From: Janthinobacterium sp. J1-1
GTDB taxonomy: Bacteria; Pseudomonadota; Gammaproteobacteria; Burkholderiales; Burkholderiaceae_D
Length of the DNA stretch: 64,000 bases
Direction of reading: 5' to 3'
Assembly (NCBI RefSeq): GCF_030944405.1
Contig: NZ_CP132339.1
Coordinates: 4,464,001 to 4,528,000 of the forward strand
Under the pieces are notes generated by a model, which had not been told where the DNA came from, searched no databases, and saw only the letters and a list, made by a program, of their open reading frames with translations. Below are positions 52,348 through 62,073 of the stretch, piece by piece. How positions within the stretch are numbered: position 1 is the stretch's first letter; the number at the start of each line of letters is the position of its first letter. The translations under genes were made by a program, and so were the position numbers.

Positions 52348-52731
52348 TCAGGCGCATTGCGGCAGGGTCCAGCCCTCGTAGCCCATGTCGGTCGGGTAAA
52401 TCGCCCGCTCATTGCCCCAGCGGGCATAGTCCTGCAAGCCATCTTCATGCAGGTCCAGCACCCATTCGGTGCTTTCAAGCATGTCACCCTGTTTGTCATA
52501 GACGCGGAAGAATGATTGCGTGCTCAGCGAGCGCACGATATTCGATACCGTGCCGCTGCCATAGGCGGGCGCATAGGTATTGATCACGCATTTGCCGCTG
52601 GGGCTCCAGGCTTGGGCGTACAGTTTGGCGTGTTCGGCGGCATTGATCTTGACGGACAGCCAGACGGCAATCAGCATGGCCATCAGCAGGCCGGCCACGA
52701 TCAGCAGGCTTTTCTTGAGGAGTGGAGACAT
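52348..52731 (-). CDS. Membrane-anchored protein of unknown function
   Basis: A 127-residue protein with one N-terminal membrane helix (S-L-L-I-V-A-G-L-L-M-A-M-L-I-A-V-W-L) and a periplasmic domain with two Cys (G-K-C-V and L-P-Q-C-A). No family recognised. The frame is open upstream to a TTG at 52830 that overlaps the stop of the DUF4142 gene (TTGA); that coupled start would add 33 residues before the helix and cannot be excluded. Confidence 0.65.
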   Translation of the reverse strand: MSPLLKKSLLIVAGLLMAMLIAVWLSVKINAAEHAKLYAQAWSPSGKCVINTYAPAYGSGTVSNIVRSLSTQSFFRVYDKQGDMLESTEWVLDLHEDGLQDYARWGNERAIYPTDMGYEGWTLPQCA

Positions 52732-52826
52732 GAAAGGCATTGAAAACGAGATGGCCGCATTGTAAGCCATGCCGGCACCGGCCGCTCGGATGTTGGCCGG
52801 TGCCTTTGACGCATTTACTGTCTTTT

Positions 52827-53378
52827 TCAATTGCCCAGGCTGGCATGCAGGGCATTCGCCATGTCCAGGTGATGCTGCAAGGCGGGCAAGGTCTTGGCGG
52901 CAAAGGCCTTGATTTCCGGATCGGTGGCTTTCTGGCTCGCTTCCGTAAACAGCTTGACGGCATCCTTGTGCGCCGCCACGCCTATCCTGGCCGCGTATTC
53001 CTGGTCGAATTTCTTGCCTTCCAGGCCGCTCAGCTTGGCGATATCGGCCTTGTGGCGGGTGCCCGGCTGGTCGCTGACCGTGATCTGCCTGGCTGCCGCC
53101 AGCTGTTTCAGTTCATCGGCCACTTTGGCGTGGTCGGCCACCATGGAATCGGCGAATTGCTTGACTTCCGCGTTGCTGCTCTTGCTTTGGGCAACTTTGC
53201 TGGCGGCAATTTCCGTGCTGCCGGCATCGGCCGCCTTGGTGAGGAATTGCTTGTCGTAAGCGCCAGGCGCATTGGCGGCGATGCTGTTGATCGCCATGCC
53301 GCTCAACAGGGCGACGGCGGCGCCGATGGCGATGCTTTTCATGGAAGGCGTACGGGAACTGGTGGTGGTCAGGCGCAT
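52827..53378 (-). CDS. DUF4142 exported protein
   Basis: A 183-residue DUF4142 protein. Signal peptide to about residue 35, then a four-helix ferritin-like bundle with A-A-D-A-G-S-T-E-I-A-A-S, V-K-Q-F-A-D-S-M-V-A-D-H and the His-rich Q-H-H-L-D-M-A. The family is periplasmic and often linked to stress; the function is unknown. AAGGAATTCCC precedes the ATG. Confidence 0.85.
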   Translation of the reverse strand: MRLTTTSSRTPSMKSIAIGAAVALLSGMAINSIAANAPGAYDKQFLTKAADAGSTEIAASKVAQSKSSNAEVKQFADSMVADHAKVADELKQLAAARQITVSDQPGTRHKADIAKLSGLEGKKFDQEYAARIGVAAHKDAVKLFTEASQKATDPEIKAFAAKTLPALQHHLDMANALHASLGN

Positions 53379-53474
53379 GGGAATTCCTTTCGATATGGTT
53401 TTTACAAATTGGCTAAAATATTAAGCCAGAGGCACAGCCACACACATAGGACGCACGCGATCGTTCTGGTAGGA

Positions 53475-54128
53475 CTAGTCCTGTACGTTAGCGCACAATT
53501 CCATCTCCAGGCGGCGGAACAGCGGACCGATGTCCGGGTCGTCGCGCCAGCCGGGCAAGCCGATATCGAGGTATTCCGCGGTGGCCGCCAGATGCGAGGG
53601 CAGGCTCGCGTATTGCTCGAGGTCCCTGATCACTTCGTTCTTGTCCAGATACAGGCTCGCGATATAGGCGTCGAACGACGGCGCCAGCACCATCAGCCCG
53701 GCCGGCGCCCTTGGGCCGGTCCACGCCGGCAGTTCGCGGATATACGCCAGCACCCGGCCCTGGCCCTCGTCGCTGAGGTCCAGGAACAGCATGGAATCGC
53801 CGCCATCGCGGGCGAACGGCAGGATTTTTTCCGGCATGTCCATGTGCTTGCGCGCCGCGCGCAGCTCGCCCACCAGGGTTTCATCGCAAAAATCGCCTTC
53901 GTCGGCATTGAACAGGCCGGGAAACGACATCTGCTCAAAGCCGCCGCGGCCGTCGGGCACGTCGCAGTAATAATCGATCTCGCCGCCATTGGCCACCTGC
54001 AGGAAATCCAGGAAGCTGGCCGGCAGTGAAGCTTGCAGCTCGGTTTCGATGGCGGCGATCTGGGCCGGCGTGGGTGCCGGCCTGGCTTCGTCGATGGCGA
54101 TATGGCGGTAGCGGGTGTAGTAAGTCAT
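53475..54128 (-). CDS. SMI1/KNR4 family protein
   Basis: A 217-residue SMI1/KNR4 (SUKH) domain protein, with L-P-A-S-F-L-D-F-L-Q-V-A-N-G-G typical of the first helices. In bacteria these proteins often act as immunity proteins of polymorphic toxins, but no toxin gene lies nearby, so this may be an orphan immunity or housekeeping member. AGGAACCGC precedes the ATG. Confidence 0.8.
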   Translation of the reverse strand: MTYYTRYRHIAIDEARPAPTPAQIAAIETELQASLPASFLDFLQVANGGEIDYYCDVPDGRGGFEQMSFPGLFNADEGDFCDETLVGELRAARKHMDMPEKILPFARDGGDSMLFLDLSDEGQGRVLAYIRELPAWTGPRAPAGLMVLAPSFDAYIASLYLDKNEVIRDLEQYASLPSHLAATAEYLDIGLPGWRDDPDIGPLFRRLEMELCANVQD

Positions 54129-54190
54129 GCGGTTCCTGGCGGGAAGTAAAACCGCCAGTGTAAGCAAACCCGCCGATGGGGCGCGTTCCG

Positions 54191-55321
54191 TTAAGCGATT
54201 GGCAAGTCTTCGACGCCGCGCGGTTCGCGCGCTTCCACGCCCGTGCGCTCGAAGCGGAAGCGCGAGGACATGGCATAGGCCGCCTTGCGCACGCGCATGA
54301 TGGAGCCCAGCGGACGGTGTTCCAGCACCCCGTGCCATGGCGTAAACGACATGCCGTCATCGATGGCGCGCGACAAGGCCTCGCTCCAGCCCGCCTGTGG
54401 CGGTGCCGTGATGCGGGCCACCGGCAGGAAGGGGCTGTCTTCCTGCTTCCATTCGACCGAGGCGTCTTCCAGCGGCATCGTGTCGATATCGCGGCACAGC
54501 TGCACGCGCACTTCCCAGATGGCCGTATGGCTGGCAAAAAACGCGGTGACCGCCTCGCGCAGGCCGTTCGGCTTGCCGTCGAGATCCACCGGCGCGTCTT
54601 TCAGCGACGCCAGTTCCGGCGAGACGGGCACAAGTTGCACCTTGGCCATATAAGCGCCGTACAGGATGGGCACCTGGCTGAAATACGTTTCGCCCAGCAC
54701 ATTGGTTTCCGGGTGGCCACCCATGCCTTTCAGCAGCGTGCTCTCGCCACCGACCGCTTCCAGCGCTTTTTCAGCGCCTTGCAGCACGGTCGACAACGCT
54801 TTTTTCAGGCCAGGCGCCTTGTCGGTGGTGCTGGCCAGCAATTTCAGGCTACCGAGGAATTTCTTCGCCGTCGGCGCCTGGAACACGGGGCCGTTGACCA
54901 TCACGAAATCCTGTGTGGCGGCCGGCGCGCTGGCCGTACTGTCTTCGCCGTCCAGGGTCGACAACTGCGTGCCTGGCACGCCCACCACCTTGACGGCTAT
55001 GCCGCGCGGCACGGAGACATTGTCGTCCAGCATATCGCCGGGAATGGTGGAGATACGCATCACGACCGGATAGCTGCCCGGCCGGGCAAACAGGCCCTGC
55101 GCCAGTTCGGGCGCCAGGCCGTCGAGCACCTGCAACTGGCCGCGCAGCAAGCCGTGGCTTTTCGCATGCACGCTGCGCGTGGCGTGGCCCGAGTCTTTAT
55201 AGGTGGTGGCCGAGATGCCATGCAAGGTTTGCAGCAGCTGCGCCTTGGTGTCCTGCTCGCCTTCCTCCTCATATTCATGGCGGGGATCGTAGGGCAGGGG
55301 CGGGCGTGGAATGGCGGACAT
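54191..55321 (-). CDS. Catalase-related haem protein (SrpA-like)
   Basis: A 376-residue protein of the short catalase-like family. It retains A-R-P-G-S-Y-P-V-V-M-R-I-S and the segment G-I-A-V-K-V-V-G-V-P-G found in SrpA/YhfN-type proteins, and lacks the C-terminal domain of true catalases. S-V-H-A-K-S-H-G probably holds the distal His. Peroxidase activity is likely, full catalase activity uncertain. No signal peptide. A 7-bp inverted repeat lies upstream, between it and a LysR gene. Confidence 0.82.
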   Translation of the reverse strand: MSAIPRPPLPYDPRHEYEEEGEQDTKAQLLQTLHGISATTYKDSGHATRSVHAKSHGLLRGQLQVLDGLAPELAQGLFARPGSYPVVMRISTIPGDMLDDNVSVPRGIAVKVVGVPGTQLSTLDGEDSTASAPAATQDFVMVNGPVFQAPTAKKFLGSLKLLASTTDKAPGLKKALSTVLQGAEKALEAVGGESTLLKGMGGHPETNVLGETYFSQVPILYGAYMAKVQLVPVSPELASLKDAPVDLDGKPNGLREAVTAFFASHTAIWEVRVQLCRDIDTMPLEDASVEWKQEDSPFLPVARITAPPQAGWSEALSRAIDDGMSFTPWHGVLEHRPLGSIMRVRKAAYAMSSRFRFERTGVEAREPRGVEDLPIA

Positions 55322-55379
55322 GGCTTTTCCTTGTAATGGGTTGTAGGCAAGCCATCATTACCGCAAGTGGCTATCGCTT

Positions 55380-55397
55380 CTGTATGCTGTCATACAG
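55380..55397. promoter_or_regulatory. Inverted repeat CTGTATG-N4-CATACAG upstream of the catalase-like gene
   Basis: Perfect 7-bp arms at 55380-55386 and 55391-55397, in the 91-base gap between the LysR stop and the catalase-like start (55321). A T-N11-A is contained. Candidate operator for this gene. Confidence 0.5.
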
Positions 55398-55412
55398 AGC
55401 GGGAAAATAAGC

Positions 55413-56309
55413 CTACAGGGCAGCCATGACCTGGCCGCGCAGCCAGCGGTGGCCGGGATCGAGATGCAGGCGCTCATGCCAGACCATCGCCATCTCGTAG
55501 TCGGGCAGCGCCAACGGCGCTTCCCAGGTGCGCAGCTGGGTCAGGGCGTTCTTCAGCAGCCGCGACGGCAGCAGCGCCACCATGTCGGACTGCGCCAGCA
55601 AGGGCGGCACGAACAGGAAATGCGGCACCGACAGCACCACCTTGCGGGTGAGGCTCTGCAGTGCCAGCGCCGTATCGACGGCCGTGCGGTAGCCGCCGCC
55701 ATTTGGCGACACCACCACGAATTCCAGCTCACAGAAGCGGTCGAGATCGGGCTTGGCTTGCAGCAGCGGATGATCGCGCCGGCAAGCCAGCACATAGTGT
55801 TCGGTAAACAAGATGCGATGGCGCAAACCGGGCGGCGCCTCTTCCTGCGCCAAAAAGCCCAGGTCGACCTGGCCACTTTCCAGCTGGCCGGCCATGCGCG
55901 CCGGCACTGCCTCCAGCACGGCCATGCGCGAACGGGGCGCGGCGGCGCGCAAGCTTGGTAGCAGCGGCAGCAGGATGGCGTATTCGGTGGCGTCGGCCGC
56001 CGCCAGCTTCCATTCCACCTCGGCCGTCAAGGGATCAAACGCGTTTTCCGGCTGCAGCACCTGTTCCAGCTGGGCCAGTGCCGCTTGCAAAGGAGCAAGC
56101 AAGGCCAGCGCGCGCGCCGTCGGCAACATCCCACGCGGGCCGGGCAACAGCAGCGGATCGTCAAATGCGGTGCGAAGCTTGCCCAGTTGCACACTGACGG
56201 ACGGCTGGCTCAGATGCAAACGCTGGGCCGCGCGCGTCACATTGCGTTCAACCAGCAGGGCGTCCAGAGTCAGCAGCAGATTCAAATCGAGCTTGCGCAA
56301 ATTGTGCAT
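55413..56309 (-). CDS. LysR-family transcriptional regulator
   Basis: A 298-residue LysR protein resembling the NodD/SyrM branch, with the HTH N-V-T-R-A-A-Q-R-L-H-L-S-Q-P-S-V-S at about residues 23-39 and an effector domain from residue 90. It is divergent from an amidase gene and upstream of the catalase-like gene on the same strand; it may regulate either. Confidence 0.9.
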   Translation of the reverse strand: MHNLRKLDLNLLLTLDALLVERNVTRAAQRLHLSQPSVSVQLGKLRTAFDDPLLLPGPRGMLPTARALALLAPLQAALAQLEQVLQPENAFDPLTAEVEWKLAAADATEYAILLPLLPSLRAAAPRSRMAVLEAVPARMAGQLESGQVDLGFLAQEEAPPGLRHRILFTEHYVLACRRDHPLLQAKPDLDRFCELEFVVVSPNGGGYRTAVDTALALQSLTRKVVLSVPHFLFVPPLLAQSDMVALLPSRLLKNALTQLRTWEAPLALPDYEMAMVWHERLHLDPGHRWLRGQVMAAL

Positions 56310-56411
56310 GACTATACCTGCTATCTTTGTTATTCATTTCTGCAATCATACCGCAAGCCCTAGAGTAGCTGTTGTGCCCTCGCACATCTCATCCACTACA
56401 GGAGCAATCTG

Positions 56412-57851
56412 ATGCAACTCCATGAATATACACAATATGATGGCCTGGGCCTGGCAGAACTGGTGCGCCAGGGCGAGGTCAGCGCCGCGCAATTGCAGGC
56501 CTGCGCGCTGGAGGCGATCCATGTCGTCAATCCGCGCATCAATGCCGTGATTGAACATTGGCCTGCCGATGCAGTAACGTTGGACGCGGCGGCGCCGTTT
56601 GCCGGCGTGCCCTTCCTGGTCAAGGATATCGCCGTGGCGATGGCCGGCAAGAAAATGGAAATGGGCAGCCGTCTGGCGGCCGGGCATATGGCGCCAGCTG
56701 ATTCCTATCTGATGACGCAGTTCCGTCGCGCCGGCCTGCTCACCATCGGCCGCACGACGACGCCAGAAATGGCGTTTGCCACCACCACTGAGGCGGTACT
56801 GTACGGCGTCACCCGCAATCCCTGGGATTTGTCGCTGAGCGCGGGCGGCTCCAGCGGTGGCGCGGCGGCGGCCGTGGCGGCCGGCATCGTGCCGCTGGCC
56901 CATGCGACAGACGCGGCCGGCTCCATCCGCGTGCCGGCCGCCTCCACCGGCCTGTTCGGCCTGAAGCCCAGCCGTGGTCGCGTCTCGAACGGCCCGGCCA
57001 TGGATGAAATCTTCAGCGGCCTGGGCGTACAGCTGGGCGTCAGCCGCAGCGTGCGCGACAGTGCCGCCTTGCTCGATGCCGTGCAGGGCCCGATGCCGGG
57101 CGAGCCGTATGTCACGGCCGCGCCTGGCCACACCTGGCTGTCGCAGGTCGACGCGCCACCCGGCCGGCTGCGCATCGGCGTCATGCGCGACGCCAACGAC
57201 GGCCAGCGGCCCGATGCCGACACGGCCAAGGCCCTTGATGGTTGCGTCAAGCTGCTGGCAAGCCTGGGCCACCATCCGGAAGACGCCGCGCCCAGCCTGG
57301 GTGTCTCGTGGGAAGCGTTCGTGCTGGCCAACGCGCGCATCTGGTGCGCCAACCTGGTGGGCTGGATCAAAGGCATGGCGCAGGCGTCGGGCCGCGCCAT
57401 CTCGCCAGAGACGCTGGAACCGGCCACCCTGGCTTGCTACCGCTACGGGCAGACAGTCTCTGCGGTCGAATTCGTCGCCGCGCTCGATGTGCGCAATACC
57501 GTCACCCGCCAGGCCGGCGCCTTCTTTGATCAATATGATGTGTTGCTGTCGCCGACCTTGCCATCGCTGCCGTGGCCGCTGGGGTGCTATGGAGAAGACG
57601 AGGAATCGATGGACGGCTTTGCCTGGACGGCGCGCCTGTTCCAGCATTCGCCGTACACGCCGCTGGCCAATGTGGCGGGATTGCCGGCCATGTCGGTGCC
57701 GCTGGCCATGTCCGGCGATGGCTTGCCGATCGGCATCCAGTTCATGGCCGGGCTGGGCCGGGAAGGGAGTTTGTTAAGGCTGGCTGGGCAGCTGGAACGG
57801 GCCGCACCGTGGGCGCAGCGCCGTCCAGCCGTCTGGGCGGGAACAGCATAG
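56412..57851 (+). CDS. Amidase (amidase-signature family, 6-aminohexanoate-cyclic-dimer hydrolase-like)
   Basis: A 479-residue amidase-signature enzyme. The catalytic Lys is in L-V-K-D-I-A, the cis-Ser in G-G-S-S-G-G-A-A-A and the nucleophile Ser in D-A-A-G-S-I-R-V-P-A-A. Closest in feel to NylA-type amidases, but the substrate cannot be told from sequence. AGGAG lies seven bases before the ATG. Divergent from the LysR gene; convergent with the DUF2061 gene 4 bases later. Confidence 0.87.
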   Translation: MQLHEYTQYDGLGLAELVRQGEVSAAQLQACALEAIHVVNPRINAVIEHWPADAVTLDAAAPFAGVPFLVKDIAVAMAGKKMEMGSRLAAGHMAPADSYLMTQFRRAGLLTIGRTTTPEMAFATTTEAVLYGVTRNPWDLSLSAGGSSGGAAAAVAAGIVPLAHATDAAGSIRVPAASTGLFGLKPSRGRVSNGPAMDEIFSGLGVQLGVSRSVRDSAALLDAVQGPMPGEPYVTAAPGHTWLSQVDAPPGRLRIGVMRDANDGQRPDADTAKALDGCVKLLASLGHHPEDAAPSLGVSWEAFVLANARIWCANLVGWIKGMAQASGRAISPETLEPATLACYRYGQTVSAVEFVAALDVRNTVTRQAGAFFDQYDVLLSPTLPSLPWPLGCYGEDEESMDGFAWTARLFQHSPYTPLANVAGLPAMSVPLAMSGDGLPIGIQFMAGLGREGSLLRLAGQLERAAPWAQRRPAVWAGTA

Positions 57852-57855
57852 AAAC

Positions 57856-58278
57856 TTACAACGCGGCCAGGCGCAGCGCGTCGCGCCGTTCCAGTCTGGT
57901 GCGCAAGCGCGCCCACAGGCGGTCGTGGAAGGGCAACACGATCACATTGCAGATCGGCTCGACCACGGCCAGCAAGCCGCCAAACGCCGCCGAGCCGGTA
58001 GCCCAGTACATCACGGCAAAGGCCACGCCCATGTGCATCAGCGTCTGGCTCAGCTTTTCGCCGGCCAGCGCGGCCACGCCCAGGTGCTTGTGCGCCTGGC
58101 GCCGGCGGATCGCGTGCCACAGCTTTTCGTGCAAGGGCAGCAAGGCGACATTGATGACCGGTTCGATAATGGCGGCCAGGCCACCGAGAGCGAGCGAGCC
58201 CGTCAGCAAGTAGGCGAGGCCAAAGGCGATCGACATATGGGTGATGACCTGGCTGAATGTTTTCATGGCGGTGAGCAA
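57856..58278 (-). CDS. DUF2061 membrane protein, two tandem copies
   Basis: A 140-residue membrane protein made of two DUF2061 units of about 65 residues each. Each has the pattern T-x-x-H-M-x-x-A-F then a helix and E-P-[IV]-x-N-V (P-V-I-N-V-A-L-L-P and P-I-C-N-V-I-V-L-P). Function unknown. A TTG at 58278 has AAGGAG six bases upstream, whereas the first ATG (58266) lies too far from it, so the TTG is preferred. Confidence 0.78.
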   Translation of the reverse strand: MLTAMKTFSQVITHMSIAFGLAYLLTGSLALGGLAAIIEPVINVALLPLHEKLWHAIRRRQAHKHLGVAALAGEKLSQTLMHMGVAFAVMYWATGSAAFGGLLAVVEPICNVIVLPFHDRLWARLRTRLERRDALRLAAL

Positions 58279-58449
58279 GGGAGGCTCCTTTCTGAGCTGG
58301 CTGATCCTTGACTAACATAGTAATGATTCGCATTTACAAATGGAAGTAAATTCTTTCAACCGTGCCAGTAGCGTGCGCCTATGACTGTTTTTCATCAACG
58401 GGGAGGGGCAGGGCAGCACGCTTGCGACTGCCCTGCCGTGAGGGGATCC

Positions 58450-59343
58450 CTAAGGATAGCGGTCCGCTTGCCTGGCCATCTCGATAAACGACTGCACATA
58501 ATCGATGCCGCGATCGCTTTCCCTGACGCCCACATAGATATGCTTCTGTATGCCTTGCGGCCCCAGGCGCAGGGTGCGCAGGCTCAGCTGCGGCGCGTAA
58601 TCGGTCACCAGCCACTTCGGCAAGGCGGTCACGCCGCGTCCGCTGGCCACCATCTGCAACATGATGTCGGTGGTCTCGATCGTCTTGTGTTGCTTCGGTG
58701 TGATGCGTGCCGGGAGCAGGAACTGATTGTAGATATCGAGGCGGTCGATCGGCACCGGGTACGTGATCAGGGTTTCCTGCGCCAATTGTTCCGGTGTAAT
58801 CGTTTCCAGCCCCGCCAGCCGGTGCTCGCCATGCACCACCAGCACCTGCTCATAGGCAAATACAGGTTCGAAGTGCAAGGCCGGCCGCGGCAGCGGGTCC
58901 GGCGTGACCAGCATGTCGATCTCGTAATTGATCAGCGCGCCGATGCCACCGAACTGGAATTTCTGTTTGACATCCACATCGACATCGGGCCAGGCCGCCA
59001 GATAGGGCGAGACGATGCGCAGCAGCCACTGGTAGCACGGGTGGCATTCCATGCCGATGCGCAGCACGCCGCGCTGGCCGTCACGGTATTGCTCCAGGAC
59101 GCCTTCGGCGTTTTCCAGCTGCGGCAGCACGCGGTTGGCCACGCCCAGCAAGAATTGCCCGGCCTGCGTCAGACGCAGGCTGCGGCCTTCGCGCAGCCAC
59201 ACGGCCGTGCCCATTTGCTGTTCCAGCTTCTTGACGGTATGGCTGAGGGCGGGTTGCGTCAGGAACAGCGCCTGGGCGGCCGCCGTCAGTGAACCGAGGC
59301 GGTCGACTTCGCGCACGACGGCCAAATGTATACGTTCAAGCAT
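58450..59343 (-). CDS. metR: MetR-type LysR regulator of methionine synthesis
   Basis: A 297-residue LysR protein. The HTH L-T-A-A-A-Q-A-L-F-L-T-Q-P-A-L-S-H lies near residues 20-37 and the body aligns with MetR in style (M-E-C-H-P-C-Y-Q-W-L, P-D-P-L-P). It is divergent from metE, the classical MetR target, which supports the name. In-frame ATG codons exist further upstream; the one given precedes the conserved domain. Confidence 0.88.
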   Translation of the reverse strand: MLERIHLAVVREVDRLGSLTAAAQALFLTQPALSHTVKKLEQQMGTAVWLREGRSLRLTQAGQFLLGVANRVLPQLENAEGVLEQYRDGQRGVLRIGMECHPCYQWLLRIVSPYLAAWPDVDVDVKQKFQFGGIGALINYEIDMLVTPDPLPRPALHFEPVFAYEQVLVVHGEHRLAGLETITPEQLAQETLITYPVPIDRLDIYNQFLLPARITPKQHKTIETTDIMLQMVASGRGVTALPKWLVTDYAPQLSLRTLRLGPQGIQKHIYVGVRESDRGIDYVQSFIEMARQADRYP

Positions 59344-59358
59344 ATGATCGATGAATAT

Positions 59359-59391
59359 AAATAATGGACACATCAAATTTTACCATTATTT
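59359..59391. promoter_or_regulatory. Inverted repeat between metR and metE (candidate MetR site)
   Basis: AAATAATGG (59359-59367) and CCATTATTT (59383-59391) are perfect 9-bp arms with a 15-base spacer in the 99-base divergent gap. The position suits a shared MetR site, though the classical TGAA-N5-TTCA motif is not obvious. Confidence 0.5.
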
Positions 59392-59442
59392 TTTATTGAT
59401 CAGACTAGCTATGATGTTCTTAACTTAACAAGGAGCATCAAC

Positions 59443-61728
59443 ATGGCCATCACACACAATCTGGGATACCCGCGCATCGGCGCTAAACGCAAACTGAAAT
59501 TTGCGCTGGAAGATTACTGGAAGCGCAACAGCACCCTGGCCCGATTGGAAGCACAGGGTGCCGAGCTGCGCCAGCGCCACTGGCGGGAGCAGCACGCGCT
59601 GGACCTGGTGCCGGTCGGCGACTTTTCCTTCTACGACCAGGTGCTGGACCTGAGCTTTACTTTGGGCAACCTGCCGCAGCGCGTGCGCAATCTGCAGGGT
59701 GAGGCGCTGGACAACTACTTCCGTGTCGCCCGTGGCCGCTCGGCCAGCGACAGCGATTGCAGCTGCGTCCACGCCGGCGAAATGACCAAGTGGTTCGATA
59801 CCAACTACCATTACATCGTGCCTGAATTCGCGGCCGACACCACCTTCAAGCTGGACAGTTCGCGCCTGTTGACGCAGCTGGCACAAGCCCGTCAATTGAA
59901 AGTCAACGCCAAGCCGGTGCTGATCGGCCCCGTGACTTACCTGTGGCTGGGCAAGGCCAGGGACGATTCCGACAAGCTGGCACTGCTGAACAGCTTGCTG
60001 CCAGTCTACGCCCAGTTGCTGCAGGAGCTGGCCGCGCAAGGCGTGGAATGGGTGCAGATCGACGAACCGATCCTGGTCACCGAACTGGACGGCGCGTGGC
60101 AGCAGGCGCTGGCCACCGCCTACGACGCCCTGAGCCAGGCCGCCGATGTAAAGATTCTGCTGGCCACGTATTTCGGCAAGCTGCAGGGCAACCTGGCGCT
60201 GGCCTGCAGCCTGCCGGTGGCCGGCCTGCACCTCGACGCCATCAATGCGCGCGACGAAGTAGGGCGAGTGATCGCACAATTGTCGGACACCAGCATCCTG
60301 TCCCTGGGTGTGGTGAATGGCCGCAATATCTGGAAAACCGACCTGAGCGCCACCCTGGACTGGCTGGAACCGGTACAGCAAAGCCTGCGGTCGCGACTGT
60401 GGATCGCGCCATCGTGCTCCTTGCTGCATGTGCCGGTCGACCTGGACAGCGAGCAGAAACTGGACCGGGAAACCCTGTCCTGGCTGGCCTTTGCCCGTCA
60501 AAAACTCGATGAAATCCAGGTGCTGGCCGGTGCCCTGAACCAGGGCCGTGCCTCGGTGCAAGCCGCGTTGGACGCCAACCACGCCGCCGTCACAGCGCGC
60601 CGCCAGTCGCCGCGGGTGCATAATCCCGCAGTCAAAGCAGCCGTGGCCCGCATCGAAGCGCGCCAGGGCCAGCGTGCCAGCGGCTATGAAGTGCGCGCCG
60701 CCAAGCAGGCCGCGCTGCTGAAACTGCCGGCGTATCCGACCACGACCATCGGTTCCTTCCCGCAAACGGCCGAAATCCGCCAGGCGCGCAGCCAGTTCCG
60801 CAGCGGCGCCCTGGACGAAGCGGCCTACAGGCAGCTGATGCAGGCGGAAATTGCCCGTTGCGTGACGGAACAGGAAACCCTGGAGCTGGACGTGCTGGTG
60901 CATGGCGAAGCCGAACGCAACGACATGGTCGAGTATTTCGGCGAACAACTGGACGGCTACGCCTTCAGCCAGTTCGGCTGGGTGCAATCGTACGGTTCGC
61001 GCTGCGTGAAACCGCCGATCTTGTTCGGCGACATCAGCCGCCCGCGCGCCATGACGGTGGAATGGAGCACCTACGCCCAGTCACTGACGCAAAAACCGAT
61101 GAAAGGCATGCTGACCGGCCCGGTCACCATCCTGAACTGGTCCTTCGTGCGCGACGACCAGCCGCGCTCGGTTTCCTGCTACCAACTGGCGCTGGCCATC
61201 CGCGCCGAAGTGCTGGACCTGGAACGCGCCGGCATCCGCGTGATCCAGATCGACGAAGCCGCGCTGCGCGAAGGCTTGCCACTGCGCAAATCGCAATGGG
61301 CCGAATACCTGCGCTGGGCCGTGGAATCGTTCCGCATCACCGCCAACGGCGTGGCCGACGAAACCCAGATCCACACCCACATGTGCTATTCGGAGTTCAA
61401 CGACATCATCGCGGACATCGCCGGCATGGACGCCGACGTGATCACCATCGAAACCTCGCGTTCCAGCATGGAGCTGCTCGACGCCTTCGACGACTTCAAC
61501 TACCCGAACGAGATCGGCCCCGGCGTGTACGACATCCACTCGCCAAACATTCCCAGCCAGGAACAGATGGTCAAGCTGATGCGCAAAGCGGCAGAGCGCA
61601 TACCGGCCCAGCGCCTGTGGGTCAACCCCGACTGCGGCCTGAAAACCCGCGGCTGGAAAGAAGTGCTGCCGGCGCTGGCCAATATGGTGGCAGCGGCCAG
61701 GACCTTGCGGGGGGATGCGGGGGCTTAA
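59443..61728 (+). CDS. metE: Cobalamin-independent methionine synthase
   Basis: A 761-residue MetE, transferring a methyl group from methyltetrahydropteroyltri-glutamate to homocysteine. The family start [12 protein letters not shown] is present. Zinc ligands of the C-terminal domain are visible: H and C in [10 protein letters not shown], Glu in I-T-I-E-T-S-R-S and Cys in [15 protein letters not shown] precedes the ATG. Divergent from metR. Confidence 0.96.
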   Translation: MAITHNLGYPRIGAKRKLKFALEDYWKRNSTLARLEAQGAELRQRHWREQHALDLVPVGDFSFYDQVLDLSFTLGNLPQRVRNLQGEALDNYFRVARGRSASDSDCSCVHAGEMTKWFDTNYHYIVPEFAADTTFKLDSSRLLTQLAQARQLKVNAKPVLIGPVTYLWLGKARDDSDKLALLNSLLPVYAQLLQELAAQGVEWVQIDEPILVTELDGAWQQALATAYDALSQAADVKILLATYFGKLQGNLALACSLPVAGLHLDAINARDEVGRVIAQLSDTSILSLGVVNGRNIWKTDLSATLDWLEPVQQSLRSRLWIAPSCSLLHVPVDLDSEQKLDRETLSWLAFARQKLDEIQVLAGALNQGRASVQAALDANHAAVTARRQSPRVHNPAVKAAVARIEARQGQRASGYEVRAAKQAALLKLPAYPTTTIGSFPQTAEIRQARSQFRSGALDEAAYRQLMQAEIARCVTEQETLELDVLVHGEAERNDMVEYFGEQLDGYAFSQFGWVQSYGSRCVKPPILFGDISRPRAMTVEWSTYAQSLTQKPMKGMLTGPVTILNWSFVRDDQPRSVSCYQLALAIRAEVLDLERAGIRVIQIDEAALREGLPLRKSQWAEYLRWAVESFRITANGVADETQIHTHMCYSEFNDIIADIAGMDADVITIETSRSSMELLDAFDDFNYPNEIGPGVYDIHSPNIPSQEQMVKLMRKAAERIPAQRLWVNPDCGLKTRGWKEVLPALANMVAAARTLRGDAGA

Positions 61729-61803
61729 GGGTTGAGTAGCTGAAAGCAAGGCTGGCCGTGCGGCAATTGACTTAGCACGGCCAGCCATGGGCTAAGCCAA
61801 GAT

Positions 61804-62040
61804 TCAGTCGGAAACCCACGATTCGTGGCTTTCAAGCTGTGCAAACAACTGGTTGATGAGTTCACAAACGATATCAAAGCTCCAGCCGACGTTCGGACGA
61901 AGGTTATCTGTCCCATGGGCGGGCATATTTCTCAAATGCGGAAGTACTGTGATAAAACGCCCAATCCAGTCGAATTGAAGCTCTTCCTCAGTTGGCTGCA
62001 CATGTGTGTAGTCAACAACGCAGTTGTTCAAGCCTTCCTC
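61804..62040 (-). pseudogene. C-terminal remnant of a HEPN-like gene, cut by the IS3 element
   Basis: The 79-codon 3' part of a minus-strand gene, ending H-E-S-W-V-S-D. It contains R-N-M-P-A-H-G, an R-x4-H motif like that of HEPN nucleases, and V-C-E-L-I-N-Q-L-F. The IS begins directly upstream of codon GAG (62038-62040). If the IS and one target copy are removed, the frame continues without a break into 63306-63422. TTG at 62031 is therefore not a real start. Confidence 0.7.
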
Positions 62041-62070
62041 TGAGGTGTACTGTCAATAGCGGACACTCTT
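62041..62070. repeat. IS3 element terminal repeat at the orfB end
   Basis: Begins TGAGGT and reaches CGGACACTCT 19 bases in; pairs in opposite orientation with the other end at 63273-63302. Confidence 0.8.
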
Positions 62071-62073
62071 GTT

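Noticed and set aside
61825..62043. 72-codon plus-strand open frame before the IS
   Set aside because: It lies opposite the HEPN-like remnant, whose frame continues across the IS, and runs into the IS end.
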